A stretch of 28,851 nt of DNA from the IMG/VR virus record IMGVR_UViG_3300037963_002381, positions 1-28,851 of that record; one strand, given 5' to 3'. The translations under genes and the position numbers were made by a program. This document shows, piece after piece, positions 9,368-17,082 of this stretch (its first letter is position 1; every line of letters begins with the position of its first letter). Origin of the DNA: a virus. A model generated the notes under the pieces. The model did not search any database. It saw only the letters and a program-made list of their open reading frames with translations, and was not told the origin of the DNA.

Positions 9368-11109
9368 TCTACCACCCCTCCCAAATCTTCCGTTGACAAA
9401 CGACGGTTCCACTTGCGACCCGTTCGGTAGCCTGTGGCCCGTGTCATTCGACGTAACACAGGAACGGCGGGAGGTCGAAGGTCTCCATATCTTTTAGATA
9501 ACGTAAGTAGAGCCTCGTTGTATTTGTCTTTACTAAGTTGAGACATCACACCGTTGCCCATGTTCTCGTAGAGGTAAACCATCGCCCGCTCTAACAGGGC
9601 GCTCATACACTCTGCATGGATAAGTGGTGTGTCTTGATCGTCTACGAGCTTAGACGGGCGTACAACAGCGCGAATCTCCGTGACGTACCGCTTGTCAGGC
9701 TTAGGGTAAAACTGCATGGTTTGATACCCGTGGATGTCCCGAAGGCGGCGATTGTAGTCAGGGAGAAACTCGCCGGTATCATACCATACGCCTTCGTTGA
9801 CGCTATCCGCTCGCATCTCCGCCAACAGAAGGAAATCTTCTGCCACATCAAGCTGTGACTGTTGAAGCCCGGAAGCTTGGTTGAGAAGATTGCCGTAGCC
9901 CAGTAGATCGGTAGATGTTCGCTTACGGTAAATGCGGATGTAAATCCCGCTTTGATTCAAAGATTGGCGTGTGTAAGTGTTGATTACCACCCCAATGGAG
10001 TTTAGATACCCAAGCGCGTAAGTGATGTTCGGCAAAGAAACTTTAACTGCGGGGCGTAAGCCGGGAGCGGCCTCTGTGAGCGCCACAGGCGCCGAAGCTG
10101 CGGAAGGGGGTGACTCAAAGCGCGGAGTCCTAAACCTATTGCGGGAAGCGTTATCTCCGCCAGTCGCGGTGCTGTCCGAGGCAAAAGCCGTAGTGCTTGT
10201 GATTTCTAGCGGTTGAGCAAATCCCTCCCAGCTACCGAGTCCGGGAAGTTGAAACTCAACGTCGCGCTTGCCCCAAGTGTAGGTCACCTTATACTCAAAG
10301 GTTCCGGCAGGCTCAGGGCCTAACCAAGCAACATCGACTGTTTTGCCTGTAAGGGCAGGCGTTGCTACCGGAGGAACGCTTGGTCCGCGCATGTGAATGT
10401 GTTGACGGCGAAAGATGCAGCGAGGAATGCCCGAAGCTACTTGGCTAGGGGGTCCGTCAAGCTCAAACTCTTCTGCCTCCCGCTGACCGTATACGTCGAG
10501 CGGGTAGTTGATGTCTTCATCTCGAAGCCGCGCAGAGCGAAGTTCGATGAGGTCGTCAGGCAATGCGTAGGCGTCAGTAAAAATACGGTACTTAAAGTCA
10601 CCGTTGCCATAGGTTCCGATGTCCCAAGGCGTCACCAAGGTAAAGTAATAATACTTGTCCGAAGTGTTGTGCCAAACAGATCGGATTTGGTTGCGGATCT
10701 TCGTGCCGTCCGCAGTTGTAATCTCAATCATACGACCATCCCAAGAACGATCGTACTTCCAAGCGTTTAAGCCTTTAGGGACTTGGCTTTGCTGGACTGA
10801 TGTATACGTTGTGCGCCACGTCCAAGGGTCGCGTGTCGTGGGGCCTCCGGGCAACGTATTTGTCCCGGCTAGGCGGATGGTGTCCGACACAGCATTGCCT
10901 GCGCCATCTGTGCCACCGCCTAAAGGAATAACATCCGGCTCTGTAGCCAGATGCACCTTAGACTCAAAAAAGAGAAACGGAGCTTCCAAGGCCAACACGT
11001 TGTAGGCCCGGTTGATGAAGCTGTTGGCGCGGGTGATCGCTTCAGGGGACTGGGTTGGTGCCCAATCCGCCTGAGCGAACATCGCGTCCCGAATCTCTTT
11101 GAGATTCAT
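9364..11109 (-). CDS. Adaptor-like head-tail connection protein (581 aa)
   Basis: The N-terminal helices (residues about 1-55, with SFINRAYNVLALEAPFLFFE) and C-terminal helices (ERAMVYLYENMG, then KDKYNEALLTLSKRYGD) match the pattern of phage adaptor (gp4-like) proteins that bind under the portal. They flank a large beta-rich insert, part of it fibronectin-like (TFEYKVTYTWGKRDVE). At 581 residues it is far longer than a plain adaptor, so it may combine adaptor and tail-tube or decoration roles. The ATG directly follows two tandem TAG stops of the preceding gene, and its ribosome binding site is weak. It is followed by the GRP-repeat gene and the nozzle-like gene. Confidence 0.65.
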   Translation of the reverse strand: MNLKEIRDAMFAQADWAPTQSPEAITRANSFINRAYNVLALEAPFLFFESKVHLATEPDVIPLGGGTDGAGNAVSDTIRLAGTNTLPGGPTTRDPWTWRTTYTSVQQSQVPKGLNAWKYDRSWDGRMIEITTADGTKIRNQIRSVWHNTSDKYYYFTLVTPWDIGTYGNGDFKYRIFTDAYALPDDLIELRSARLRDEDINYPLDVYGQREAEEFELDGPPSQVASGIPRCIFRRQHIHMRGPSVPPVATPALTGKTVDVAWLGPEPAGTFEYKVTYTWGKRDVEFQLPGLGSWEGFAQPLEITSTTAFASDSTATGGDNASRNRFRTPRFESPPSAASAPVALTEAAPGLRPAVKVSLPNITYALGYLNSIGVVINTYTRQSLNQSGIYIRIYRKRTSTDLLGYGNLLNQASGLQQSQLDVAEDFLLLAEMRADSVNEGVWYDTGEFLPDYNRRLRDIHGYQTMQFYPKPDKRYVTEIRAVVRPSKLVDDQDTPLIHAECMSALLERAMVYLYENMGNGVMSQLSKDKYNEALLTLSKRYGDLRPPAVPVLRRMTRATGYRTGRKWNRRLSTEDLGGVVE

Positions 11110-11112
11110 CTA

Positions 11113-11592
11113 CTAACCCGCACAGTTGATCCAGCAGGTCATGAGCGTGCCTACCCCAGTAGCGTTCTCGGTAGAGAAGGCGAACACGCAGTGCTCTTCG
11201 CCTGCTGCCATCACGTCAGCACGTCCTGTAGTACCGCCCACAACAAGTGGGTCGTTGAGTTGATCATTGCCTCCGTCGTCCGCTAGGACTTCGCCGATGC
11301 CGGTGCTTAGGATAAATCCATAAGATCCGGAAGCAATAGTGTGCTGCGCGACACCTACGATTGCGACGTTAGGCACAATGGCCGTAGCCGTTGTTGCCAC
11401 TACAACTTCGCGTGTCGCTGTTGCGCCTTTCCGCATAGCGACAGTACCTTGAAGTAGTTCTGCGCCTGCTTTAACATAGGTCCACTCTTGGATTCCATTG
11501 TCACCGTCAGGGACGGTGAGAACAAAGCCCAGAGGAGCCTGTTGGTCAGTAGTAACAGTGGTGGCGGAAATGCCAGATGCTGTGAAACCCAT
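11113..11592 (-). CDS. Probable capsid decoration (head-stabilising) protein (159 aa)
   Basis: A small, Gly/Ala/Thr/Val-rich, apparently all-beta protein with no charged tail or enzyme motif. It lies ten bases downstream of the major capsid gene behind TAAGGAGG, the strongest Shine-Dalgarno sequence seen in the window. That suggests high-level synthesis matching the coat protein. Size, composition and position are what is expected of a capsid decoration protein. The assignment rests on context, because no diagnostic motif is visible. It ends in WINCAG with two tandem TAG codons before the next ATG. A minor head or connector protein is the alternative. Confidence 0.6.
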   Translation of the reverse strand: MGFTASGISATTVTTDQQAPLGFVLTVPDGDNGIQEWTYVKAGAELLQGTVAMRKGATATREVVVATTATAIVPNVAIVGVAQHTIASGSYGFILSTGIGEVLADDGGNDQLNDPLVVGGTTGRADVMAAGEEHCVFAFSTENATGVGTLMTCWINCAG

Positions 11593-11602
11593 GAGATCCT
11601 CC

Positions 11603-12697
11603 TTATGGGGTGCCTGCGCCGGTGACGACGAAGTTGGAACGAAGCTGCGTGGTATGGAGGCCCATCATGAGCACCAACTCGTAGCGGAAGATGTCTTGGT
11701 CAGGGATTCGGAACGGTCCACGGAGAGCGAAATCGCCCTTCGTCTCGCGAGCCGCATCGTGGCCAAGGGTGAACAAGTGCCAAGTCGGAGTCTTGAGGCC
11801 GTAGATGATGCCGTCCTGTGCAGCCGCGCTGAACAAGTTGGTTCCGGCTGCGTCCGTAGCGGTAACGTCGATGGAGTCATCGAGGTAGAAATCAGCTTCG
11901 AGGAACTTCACGCCCTGACGAACCAGAGGTGGAGCCTTGTCGCCTTCAACCTTGACCACGCGGACTTGATCGTCCAAGTCGTCGATGTAGTTGAGGTAAG
12001 AGGACTCATCGCCGATCATCAAATCGACTGGACCCATAGTCTTGCCTTGGCGCGATGCGGCGAAGTACGCCTTACGCATTTGGCTACGACCGTTGACAGC
12101 GAACGAGCCGATGTCTTCGTACTGGTTGTTCCAGCCGCTGATTGTGCCTTGAGTCAGGCCGTGGATGGTCTTGCCTGCCGCTGCCTGTCCTGCAATAGAA
12201 TCCTGTTGCAAGATACCGCTGCGAGCTACACCGTCAGGGGTAAAGTTCGCGTTACCGTTGAGGGTAACAAAGCCGCCGACACCGTTGCCGTTTCCTGTTC
12301 CAAGCTGATTCGAGATCCGCTCGTGGAAGTCAGACAGCGCCAACTCTGGGTAGTGCTGAAGGATTCGTGCGAGGTCCATCTCGCCATTGGCTTCAGCCAA
12401 GTCCTTGCCGGGAACGTCGAACGCATAGATGAGGCGTGGGGCAACCACGTTTCCTCGGTGCGCGTTTTGTGTACGGCCACCAGCGATGACTTCCGAACCA
12501 GTAGTGACTTGCGTCACGTTACCGGGACCATCAGTGACAACAGCAAACTCGCGCTTCGGACCCTTCAGGGCGCCTCGCTCAAGGTTACCGTTCAACATTA
12601 CTTTTTCCATCAGCGGGTGGAACTTGACGAACAACTCGCTGTATGATGGCATCAGCTCATTTAGAGCAGTTGCCAATACGTCAGGTGAAATAGCCAT
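11603..12697 (-). CDS. Major capsid protein
   Basis: A 364-residue protein directly after a scaffold-like gene and before a decoration-like gene, the classical head-gene order. The length suits an HK97-fold coat protein. Visible features fit one: a helical N-terminus (PDVLATALNELMPSYSELF), an extended segment (KGPKREFAVVTDGPGNV) like an E-loop region, and a well-folded C-terminal part (AAAQDGIIYGLKTPTWHLF). The fold is inferred, since no short motif defines this family. The ATG overlaps the scaffold stop by one base (TAATG) with AGGAGAG upstream, consistent with coupled expression. A strong ribosome binding site just after its stop serves the next gene. Confidence 0.85.
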   Translation of the reverse strand: MAISPDVLATALNELMPSYSELFVKFHPLMEKVMLNGNLERGALKGPKREFAVVTDGPGNVTQVTTGSEVIAGGRTQNAHRGNVVAPRLIYAFDVPGKDLAEANGEMDLARILQHYPELALSDFHERISNQLGTGNGNGVGGFVTLNGNANFTPDGVARSGILQQDSIAGQAAAGKTIHGLTQGTISGWNNQYEDIGSFAVNGRSQMRKAYFAASRQGKTMGPVDLMIGDESSYLNYIDDLDDQVRVVKVEGDKAPPLVRQGVKFLEADFYLDDSIDVTATDAAGTNLFSAAAQDGIIYGLKTPTWHLFTLGHDAARETKGDFALRGPFRIPDQDIFRYELVLMMGLHTTQLRSNFVVTGAGTP

Positions 12698-13578
12698 TAG
12701 GCTCTCCTAGTTTTGGTTTTACTGAGTGCATTTCGCGCAACATGTGATCTCCAGTCCTTCAGGGACATGGCGTCAGTATTTGGCGCAGAGGACTGCGCTG
12801 GCGGCCTACTTGGAGTAGTAGCCCCCGCTGTTAACTGGGCGCCCGGACGAGGTTTAGAAGGCCGCTGCTTACCCGCATTGGCGAACCGTAGCGCGTAAGT
12901 GTCAGGGACTCCATCAGCCTTCGCCTTCCTCGCAATCTCAAGAACATCATCCGAAAGGCGCGAGGCTTTCGCTGCGGTCTCAAGATCCCAGCCCTCTTCG
13001 AGCAGGTCTGCGAACTTTGTTGCGAGTTCATTACTCTCGAAAATATCCGAGTTTTCCTCGCGAAACGTCTGTGCATAAGCATCTGCTTCAGCCTCAATAG
13101 CGGCTTCTACATTTGCCTTGAATCCCTCATATTCAGTCTGCATCGCCGTGTATTTGTCGTCAAGCTCACCGTATTTCCCTTCCCATTCAGTAAGCTTTGT
13201 CGAATACTCTTCTACTCGGGGGTCTTCGTTGCCCCCCATAAGCGCCTCATACAGCCTCCGCGTGTGCTCGGAAGACTCTTCGTGTTCTTTGATCTTGGCT
13301 TCCGACTGGGCGGCATAGTAATCTGACAGCCGATTGCCCCAACCGCGAACAGGCTCAGGAAGCGCGTCGTGGGTTCCGTCCCAATCATCCCAAGCGAAAT
13401 CGTCATGAGAGGGGAAAGAGGCGGAGGCCGAGTCACTTTCCGTGTCGTCGGAGAGGGAGGGAGCCGAAGTGGCAGGAGCGTCATCGGAAGCGACATCAAC
13501 CGTCTCCGCTTCAACAGGCGCATCGACTGCCCCGGATGCTGGTGCTTCAGCCCCCGCCTCAGAAAGTTGTTCATCCAT
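12697..13578 (-). CDS. Capsid scaffolding protein
   Basis: A 293-residue, highly charged protein of low sequence complexity, placed immediately upstream of the coat gene. Residues 1-70 are Asp/Glu/Ala/Ser-rich and probably disordered. Residues about 85-220 are Glu/Lys/Ala-rich and helical, likely coiled coil. The C-terminus is basic (KDWRSHVARNALSKTKTRRA), like the coat-binding end of many scaffolds. I see no protease motif, so this is not an obvious protease-scaffold fusion. The start has a strong GAGGAGGGG ribosome binding site and overlaps the end of the previous gene by eight bases. The stop overlaps the capsid start. Confidence 0.85.
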   Translation of the reverse strand: MDEQLSEAGAEAPASGAVDAPVEAETVDVASDDAPATSAPSLSDDTESDSASASFPSHDDFAWDDWDGTHDALPEPVRGWGNRLSDYYAAQSEAKIKEHEESSEHTRRLYEALMGGNEDPRVEEYSTKLTEWEGKYGELDDKYTAMQTEYEGFKANVEAAIEAEADAYAQTFREENSDIFESNELATKFADLLEEGWDLETAAKASRLSDDVLEIARKAKADGVPDTYALRFANAGKQRPSKPRPGAQLTAGATTPSRPPAQSSAPNTDAMSLKDWRSHVARNALSKTKTRRA

Positions 13579-13891
13579 GTTTCCCCTCCTCTTTGTTACC
13601 CAGTTTTTTAGCGACGATTATTGTCATCGCCCGAGTTTTTTGTCGAGGGTTTGTTCCGGGATCTTGCATCCCATCAGGAAGAAGGCCGACTAGCTCTTGT
13701 GGAAAGCTATCGTCATCCGGCCCCATGTCTTCCTCGTATTCCTCCCCCTCTGAGTCTTGGTAATCGTCGCCTTCACCGGGGCGATCCATAGCAAGACTGT
13801 ACCCACACTCTTCCAGCATATCTTCAAGCTCCGCCTGATGCCGGGGCGGACTCTCGTTTAACTTAGAGATTAGCTTGTTCATCGCGGGCAT
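13571..13891 (-). CDS. Small acidic protein of unknown function (106 aa)
   Basis: Unrecognised. The middle is strongly acidic (EGDDYQDSEGEEYEED, residues about 40-57) between a helical N-terminus and a basic C-terminus (ARQKT-like, then KKLGNKEEGKHG). The first ATG has GAGGT upstream. A second in-frame ATG three codons later is also possible. It overlaps the scaffold start by eight bases, so it is probably coupled to scaffold translation and may act in head assembly, but no function can be assigned. Confidence 0.65.
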   Translation of the reverse strand: MPAMNKLISKLNESPPRHQAELEDMLEECGYSLAMDRPGEGDDYQDSEGEEYEEDMGPDDDSFPQELVGLLPDGMQDPGTNPRQKTRAMTIIVAKKLGNKEEGKHG

Positions 13892-13909
13892 GAGTACCTC
13901 ATGATGTCT

Positions 13910-14326
13910 TTAGTGGACATATATTTTACTGTCAACCTTTCCAGACAACTTTGCCTTTTCTTTTCTGCGTGATTTTCTCTTATGCTCAAGGTCGTTGTAA
14001 CCTTGTTTTTTCGCAGTGCGCTCTGCTTTTGATCTGGCCAAATCGTGATGGTCTCGCCATTGTTTAGAATCAGCCGAAACAATAGCGCAATCAGGGTTTT
14101 TCCGTTGATACTCACGCCATTCTGCACCGGATTCAAAGGACTTGCCTATCTGCCCAACAACTAAAGGCTTCGAAGGCATCGGCCCGATAAGTGCAACTTC
14201 GCTTATAACCGTGGTCATCAATGCGCCGCAATCTGGGCATGTTGTTTTTCCGTGGTCCGCCAAGGGTACAACAACATCGTTAAAATAACCGCAGCCCTCT
14301 GGGCATTTAAAATCATAAATAGGCAC
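13910..14326 (-). CDS. FmdB-like zinc-ribbon protein (138 aa)
   Basis: The N-terminus MPIYDFKCPEGC, with a second knuckle CPDCG, gives Cys8, Cys12, Cys30 and Cys33. This is the pattern of the FmdB-type zinc ribbon often seen as a short 'regulatory protein' gene in phage head modules. After residue 65 it continues as a Lys/Arg-rich helical region (SKAERTAKKQGY, then HKRKSRRKEKAKL), suggesting nucleic acid contact. The start is GTG, one base after the TAG of the 24-residue mini-gene. The zinc ribbon is directly visible. The family name implies a regulator, but its role in phages is not established. Confidence 0.8.
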   Translation of the reverse strand: MPIYDFKCPEGCGYFNDVVVPLADHGKTTCPDCGALMTTVISEVALIGPMPSKPLVVGQIGKSFESGAEWREYQRKNPDCAIVSADSKQWRDHHDLARSKAERTAKKQGYNDLEHKRKSRRKEKAKLSGKVDSKIYVH

Positions 14327-14327
14327 G

Positions 14328-14402
14328 CTAATAACCCTTCTTGGTCTTTTTGGACTTAGGTAGCATTTTCTTGACCTTCTTTTTGCGCGCCTCTCCGTAC
14401 AT
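14328..14402 (-). CDS. Mini-gene for a 24-residue Lys-rich peptide
   Basis: An ATG overlapping the previous stop (TGATG) opens a 24-codon frame that ends in TAG one base before the GTG of the zinc-ribbon gene. It therefore exactly fills an otherwise empty gap. Twelve of the 24 residues are Lys or Arg (MYGEARKKKVKK, then KSKKTKKGY). The tight fit on both sides is the main evidence that it is translated. The function is unknown; it may bind nucleic acid, or serve mainly to couple translation. Confidence 0.5.
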   Translation of the reverse strand: MYGEARKKKVKKMLPKSKKTKKGY

Positions 14403-14605
14403 CAATCACCCACTTCTTCTTGTGCCATCTCATGAGCTTCGTCGAAGGACATGCCGCTCATCATAAGCTCACGCATTAGCTTCAGGTGCTCGGGCGAATG
14501 GTGCTCTGCGTGTTCGTCCAGCATCTTTTCCTGCTTTTCAGTGAGGCCGTTTTTATCGCCAGACATAGTTTTACGGGCGACCTCTTTTGTGTCAGGCATC
14601 TGCAT
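14402..14605 (-). CDS. Small conserved-looking phage protein (67 aa)
   Basis: The C-terminal half has a distinctive His/Met-rich helical pattern: LTEKQEKMLDEHAEHHS, then EHLKLMRELMMSGMSFDEAH. I recall this pattern from many small proteins encoded near phage portal genes, but it has no function I know. I chose the ATG at 14,605 (MQMPDTKE) because AAGGA lies eight bases upstream and the preceding mini-gene stops four bases before it. The longer frame from 14,671 would overlap that mini-gene. Its stop overlaps the next start by one base. Confidence 0.75.
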   Translation of the reverse strand: MQMPDTKEVARKTMSGDKNGLTEKQEKMLDEHAEHHSPEHLKLMRELMMSGMSFDEAHEMAQEEVGD

Positions 14606-14609
14606 TGTT

Positions 14610-14702
14610 TTAATCCTTTTTATTCTTTTTGCGGACCAAGGGCGCGACAATGCGGAGAATAGACCCCACAATGTCGAGCACTTTCTTGACCGGAACGCGC
14701 AT
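14610..14702 (-). CDS. Mini-gene for a 30-residue amphipathic peptide
   Basis: The ATG shares a base with the stop of the 187-residue gene (TGATG), follows a good ribosome binding site (AAGGGAAAGG), and ends in TAA four bases before the next ATG. Residues 5-23 (VKKVLDIVGSILRIVAPLV) form a mostly hydrophobic stretch with Lys, Asp and Arg on one face, ending in a basic RKKNKKD tail. It could be a membrane-associating amphipathic helix. A lysis, membrane-depolarising or assembly role is speculation. The support for it being a gene is its exact fit and ribosome binding site. Confidence 0.55.
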   Translation of the reverse strand: MRVPVKKVLDIVGSILRIVAPLVRKKNKKD

Positions 14703-15265
14703 CAGCCTTTCCCTTGCTTTGGTGGTTGGGGTCGAGGCGAAGGCGATCCTTTCATGACACCCTTTTTGCTCGGTTGCTGGCGTGGAGTCACGGTTCCGGT
14801 CATGTCTCCCTTTTTGCCCGGTTGCTGGCGTGAAGTGGGAGTTCCAATCATGTCTCCCTTTTTGTTCGGTTGCGTGCGTCGAGTAGGGCTGCCCTTTTCT
14901 TTTGCCTGTTCTCCTCGGGGAGTACCTTCAGGGTATGTAATCTTTCCCGTTTTTATGTTGTACTTAATGCGAACTCGGACTTCCCCTGCCGGAGAATGTG
15001 ACTCGCCGCCCGCATCGAGACCGTAAGCCTTGCCTGCAATCTTAATAGCTTGTGCTCGCTTTAGGCCGTGCTCTTCCAGTTTTGCGATAATGTTTTCAAC
15101 TCGGGGGCTGTCGGGGCCATCTTGGTGCAAAGCGTCAGCAAGTGCTTGGATGTCGTCACTAATATCGACTTCTTCTTCTTCCATCTCATCAGAGGCAGCG
15201 TAGCCTCCTGTGATCTTGTCCATTGCGCTTTTTGCTATTTGCTTCAGGTCAGGTAGGCCTGCCAT
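14702..15265 (-). CDS. Virion-module protein with tandem-repeat basic tail (187 aa)
   Basis: Residues 1-85 appear helical, with an acidic patch (EMEEEEVDISDD) and an amphipathic segment (ENIIAKLEEHGLKRAQAIKI). Residues 90-115 look like two or three beta strands (EVRVRIKYNIKTGKI). The last 63 residues are about four 16-residue repeats of the type GTPTSRQQPGKKGDMT: Pro/Lys/Gln-rich, basic and probably disordered. It starts nine bases after the portal stop behind TAGGAG. The position suggests a head or portal-associated role. No family was recognised. Confidence 0.75.
   Translation of the reverse strand: MAGLPDLKQIAKSAMDKITGGYAASDEMEEEEVDISDDIQALADALHQDGPDSPRVENIIAKLEEHGLKRAQAIKIAGKAYGLDAGGESHSPAGEVRVRIKYNIKTGKITYPEGTPRGEQAKEKGSPTRRTQPNKKGDMIGTPTSRQQPGKKGDMTGTVTPRQQPSKKGVMKGSPSPRPQPPKQGKG
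14705..14893 (-). repeat. Coding tandem repeat, 48-base (16-residue) period
   Basis: Four consecutive 16-residue units begin at residues 125, 141, 157 and 173 of the 187-residue protein. They share G-(S/T)-x-(T/S)-x-R-x-Q-P-x-K-(K/Q)-G. The DNA shows the same period: CATGTCTCCCTTTTTG occurs in two adjacent units on the plus strand with minor changes around it. The last unit is short (15 residues) and most divergent. Confidence 0.85.
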
Positions 15266-15274
15266 TTTAAACTC

Positions 15275-17062
15275 CTAAACTTTGGGAAGGCCGGGTCCAC
15301 CGGCGGGAAGAGGTACTTGAGAAGGTTCTTGGGTTCCGGGAGGAAGCCCGCCAGTGACAACACTATCGACTCCCGGAGGTTGCGCCGCTGAAGCGGGCAG
15401 TCCGGCATCCATTCCAGCCATAGACTCGGCCATGTCGGAAGGTGACGGGGTTGGAGGCGGTGGCATCATAACATCTCGGATCTGCAAAAGATCTAACAGT
15501 TTTACAATCAACTTTTCCTTATCCACATTTGGAGCCTGCATCAACAAGGGGAAATACTGTTGGAACTTTTGAAGCTGAATAATCTTGTGATTTTCGGTGG
15601 GGGAGTAAGGAAGTGCATCGTAGTCAAAATCTAGCGGCTCTTCATTAGGGTCGCGCTGGGGGCGAAGCCGTAGAGTTTCTCGATTTACATCTAGCACTTC
15701 TTGACTGCCGGTTAGTCGGATTGCCAGCTTAGAATCAGGGTCAAGATATTCTTCATAAAGCCCGATGACTCTTTCCGCTAAAGCAGACACTAAGTCCTCG
15801 ACCTGCTTTATTCTTCGTCCGTTTCTTGTTCGGGTCGCAGTGTCGGCAAGCGCGACCTCCGTAGCAACGTCCGCCACGCCCACAACCCCCCGACTGTACT
15901 GAGGAATCCCAAGGATAAACTCAATGACTTGATTGCATCTAGCCCGCATCTCCGCAAACTGCGGCGAGAACGCGGGCATTGGGGTGGAGCCGATGATGTC
16001 GCGCAATGGAGCATTCGCTTTCCCTTGGATAGAAATCATTGTCCCCGGCTGATTAGCATCTTGCAGCGCGGTCATAATGGTTTCGGGGTTGTCCGCAAGC
16101 GCCGTGTTGACCAGCATCACAGGCGTAGAGGTATGTGCGTGCCATAGCTCTAGGGTGTCAATCTCGTTGAGGCGCTCTTGGAGCGATTGAACAAGCTTGA
16201 CATCAGAAAGGCCGCCAAGGTCCGTCATGTTGTCGTTAAAGGAAAGCATGACAAAAGGGTTGCGGATATATCGATAGGGTAGCTCGCCCTCGAACAAAGG
16301 CTCTTCCACGTCATCAAGGAAGTGGTAGTAGCGGCCCTCACCTTCAAAGTCGTAAACCTCGTATACAGTCACCCACTTGTACACATCGCGCGAAGCTTCA
16401 TTAAGGTGGCTTTTGTTGCGAGCATGATCGCGAAGGAAGGTGGGGAAGCCCCCGAAGACTGCCCGGTCGGCGACCTTGTTATTGTACAGCGCACCTTTCT
16501 TTCCGCGTTTTTTGGTGCGGGTCTTGAACTCGGCCTGTGTCAAAACGGTAACTTCAACAAGGTAGCGGGTGTCGCGAAACTTTGCCGCCGCCATATCAAA
16601 AAAGATATAACGAGGATCGACCGCAAACATCTCTACGGTGTTCTTTCTGAAGTTCCAGACCGCTTTCATGAAGGCCCGTCCGCAGATAGACGCGCCAGTT
16701 GCGGTTTTCCACAATAGAGAGTGTAGTGTATTTCTATTGTAAGTGTCGTTAATCAGCGCCTCGCGAAAACGGGCGGCATCACGAAGTTCTTCGCGGCGAG
16801 CAAGGACTGTGACCTGTGGGTTTTGAGGACACACATTTGCAATCATCGTGTCGATAAAGGCATACGGGTAGTTGGTCTCAAAGTTGACCTCGCCCGATGA
16901 GCCTGCACCGATGGTCGTAGAACCCGTAGGAAGCTCCTCTTCTCGGTTCCAATACTCCGACATATACCAAGACCTCCAGCGGTCCCAGTCTTGCCTCTCT
17001 GTCCGGGATTTAGAGCGGTGCGCCCTAATGATTCCCTGAATCTGCTTGCCTGAAAGCGGCAT
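15275..17062 (-). CDS. Portal protein
   Basis: A 595-residue protein of typical portal length, upstream of the scaffold and capsid genes. The N-terminus (residues about 10-40: RSKSRTERQDWDRWRSWYM) and the following NYPYAFIDTMIANVCPQNP segment have the look of podovirus-type portals. So do the FAVDPRYIFFD and QSLQERLNEIDTLELWHAHT segments (clip and stem region) and FILGIPQYSRGVVG. The C-terminal 60 residues are Pro/Gly/Met-rich and probably flexible. The start has a strong GAGGGAGGAA ribosome binding site. The portal would form the dodecameric DNA entry ring that binds the terminase. I am confident of the family type from order and sequence pattern together, though no single motif is decisive. 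Confidence 0.85.
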   Translation of the reverse strand: MPLSGKQIQGIIRAHRSKSRTERQDWDRWRSWYMSEYWNREEELPTGSTTIGAGSSGEVNFETNYPYAFIDTMIANVCPQNPQVTVLARREELRDAARFREALINDTYNRNTLHSLLWKTATGASICGRAFMKAVWNFRKNTVEMFAVDPRYIFFDMAAAKFRDTRYLVEVTVLTQAEFKTRTKKRGKKGALYNNKVADRAVFGGFPTFLRDHARNKSHLNEASRDVYKWVTVYEVYDFEGEGRYYHFLDDVEEPLFEGELPYRYIRNPFVMLSFNDNMTDLGGLSDVKLVQSLQERLNEIDTLELWHAHTSTPVMLVNTALADNPETIMTALQDANQPGTMISIQGKANAPLRDIIGSTPMPAFSPQFAEMRARCNQVIEFILGIPQYSRGVVGVADVATEVALADTATRTRNGRRIKQVEDLVSALAERVIGLYEEYLDPDSKLAIRLTGSQEVLDVNRETLRLRPQRDPNEEPLDFDYDALPYSPTENHKIIQLQKFQQYFPLLMQAPNVDKEKLIVKLLDLLQIRDVMMPPPPTPSPSDMAESMAGMDAGLPASAAQPPGVDSVVTGGLPPGTQEPSQVPLPAGGPGLPKV

Positions 17063-17082
17063 AGTTCCTCCCTCTTAGTAAC

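Noticed and set aside
11498-12646. Long plus-strand frame (382 codons) opposite the capsid and decoration genes
   Set aside because: It runs antisense to well-supported genes, has no ribosome binding site context or recognisable motifs, and its composition reflects the reverse complement of the coat gene's codons.
15519-15527. Perfect DnaA-box-like TTATCCACA in the portal gene
   Set aside because: A single copy inside a coding gene far from the replication genes; a 9-base match is expected by chance in a sequence of this length at a modest rate. A poorer match (TTATCCAGT) at 28,753 is also too weak to call.
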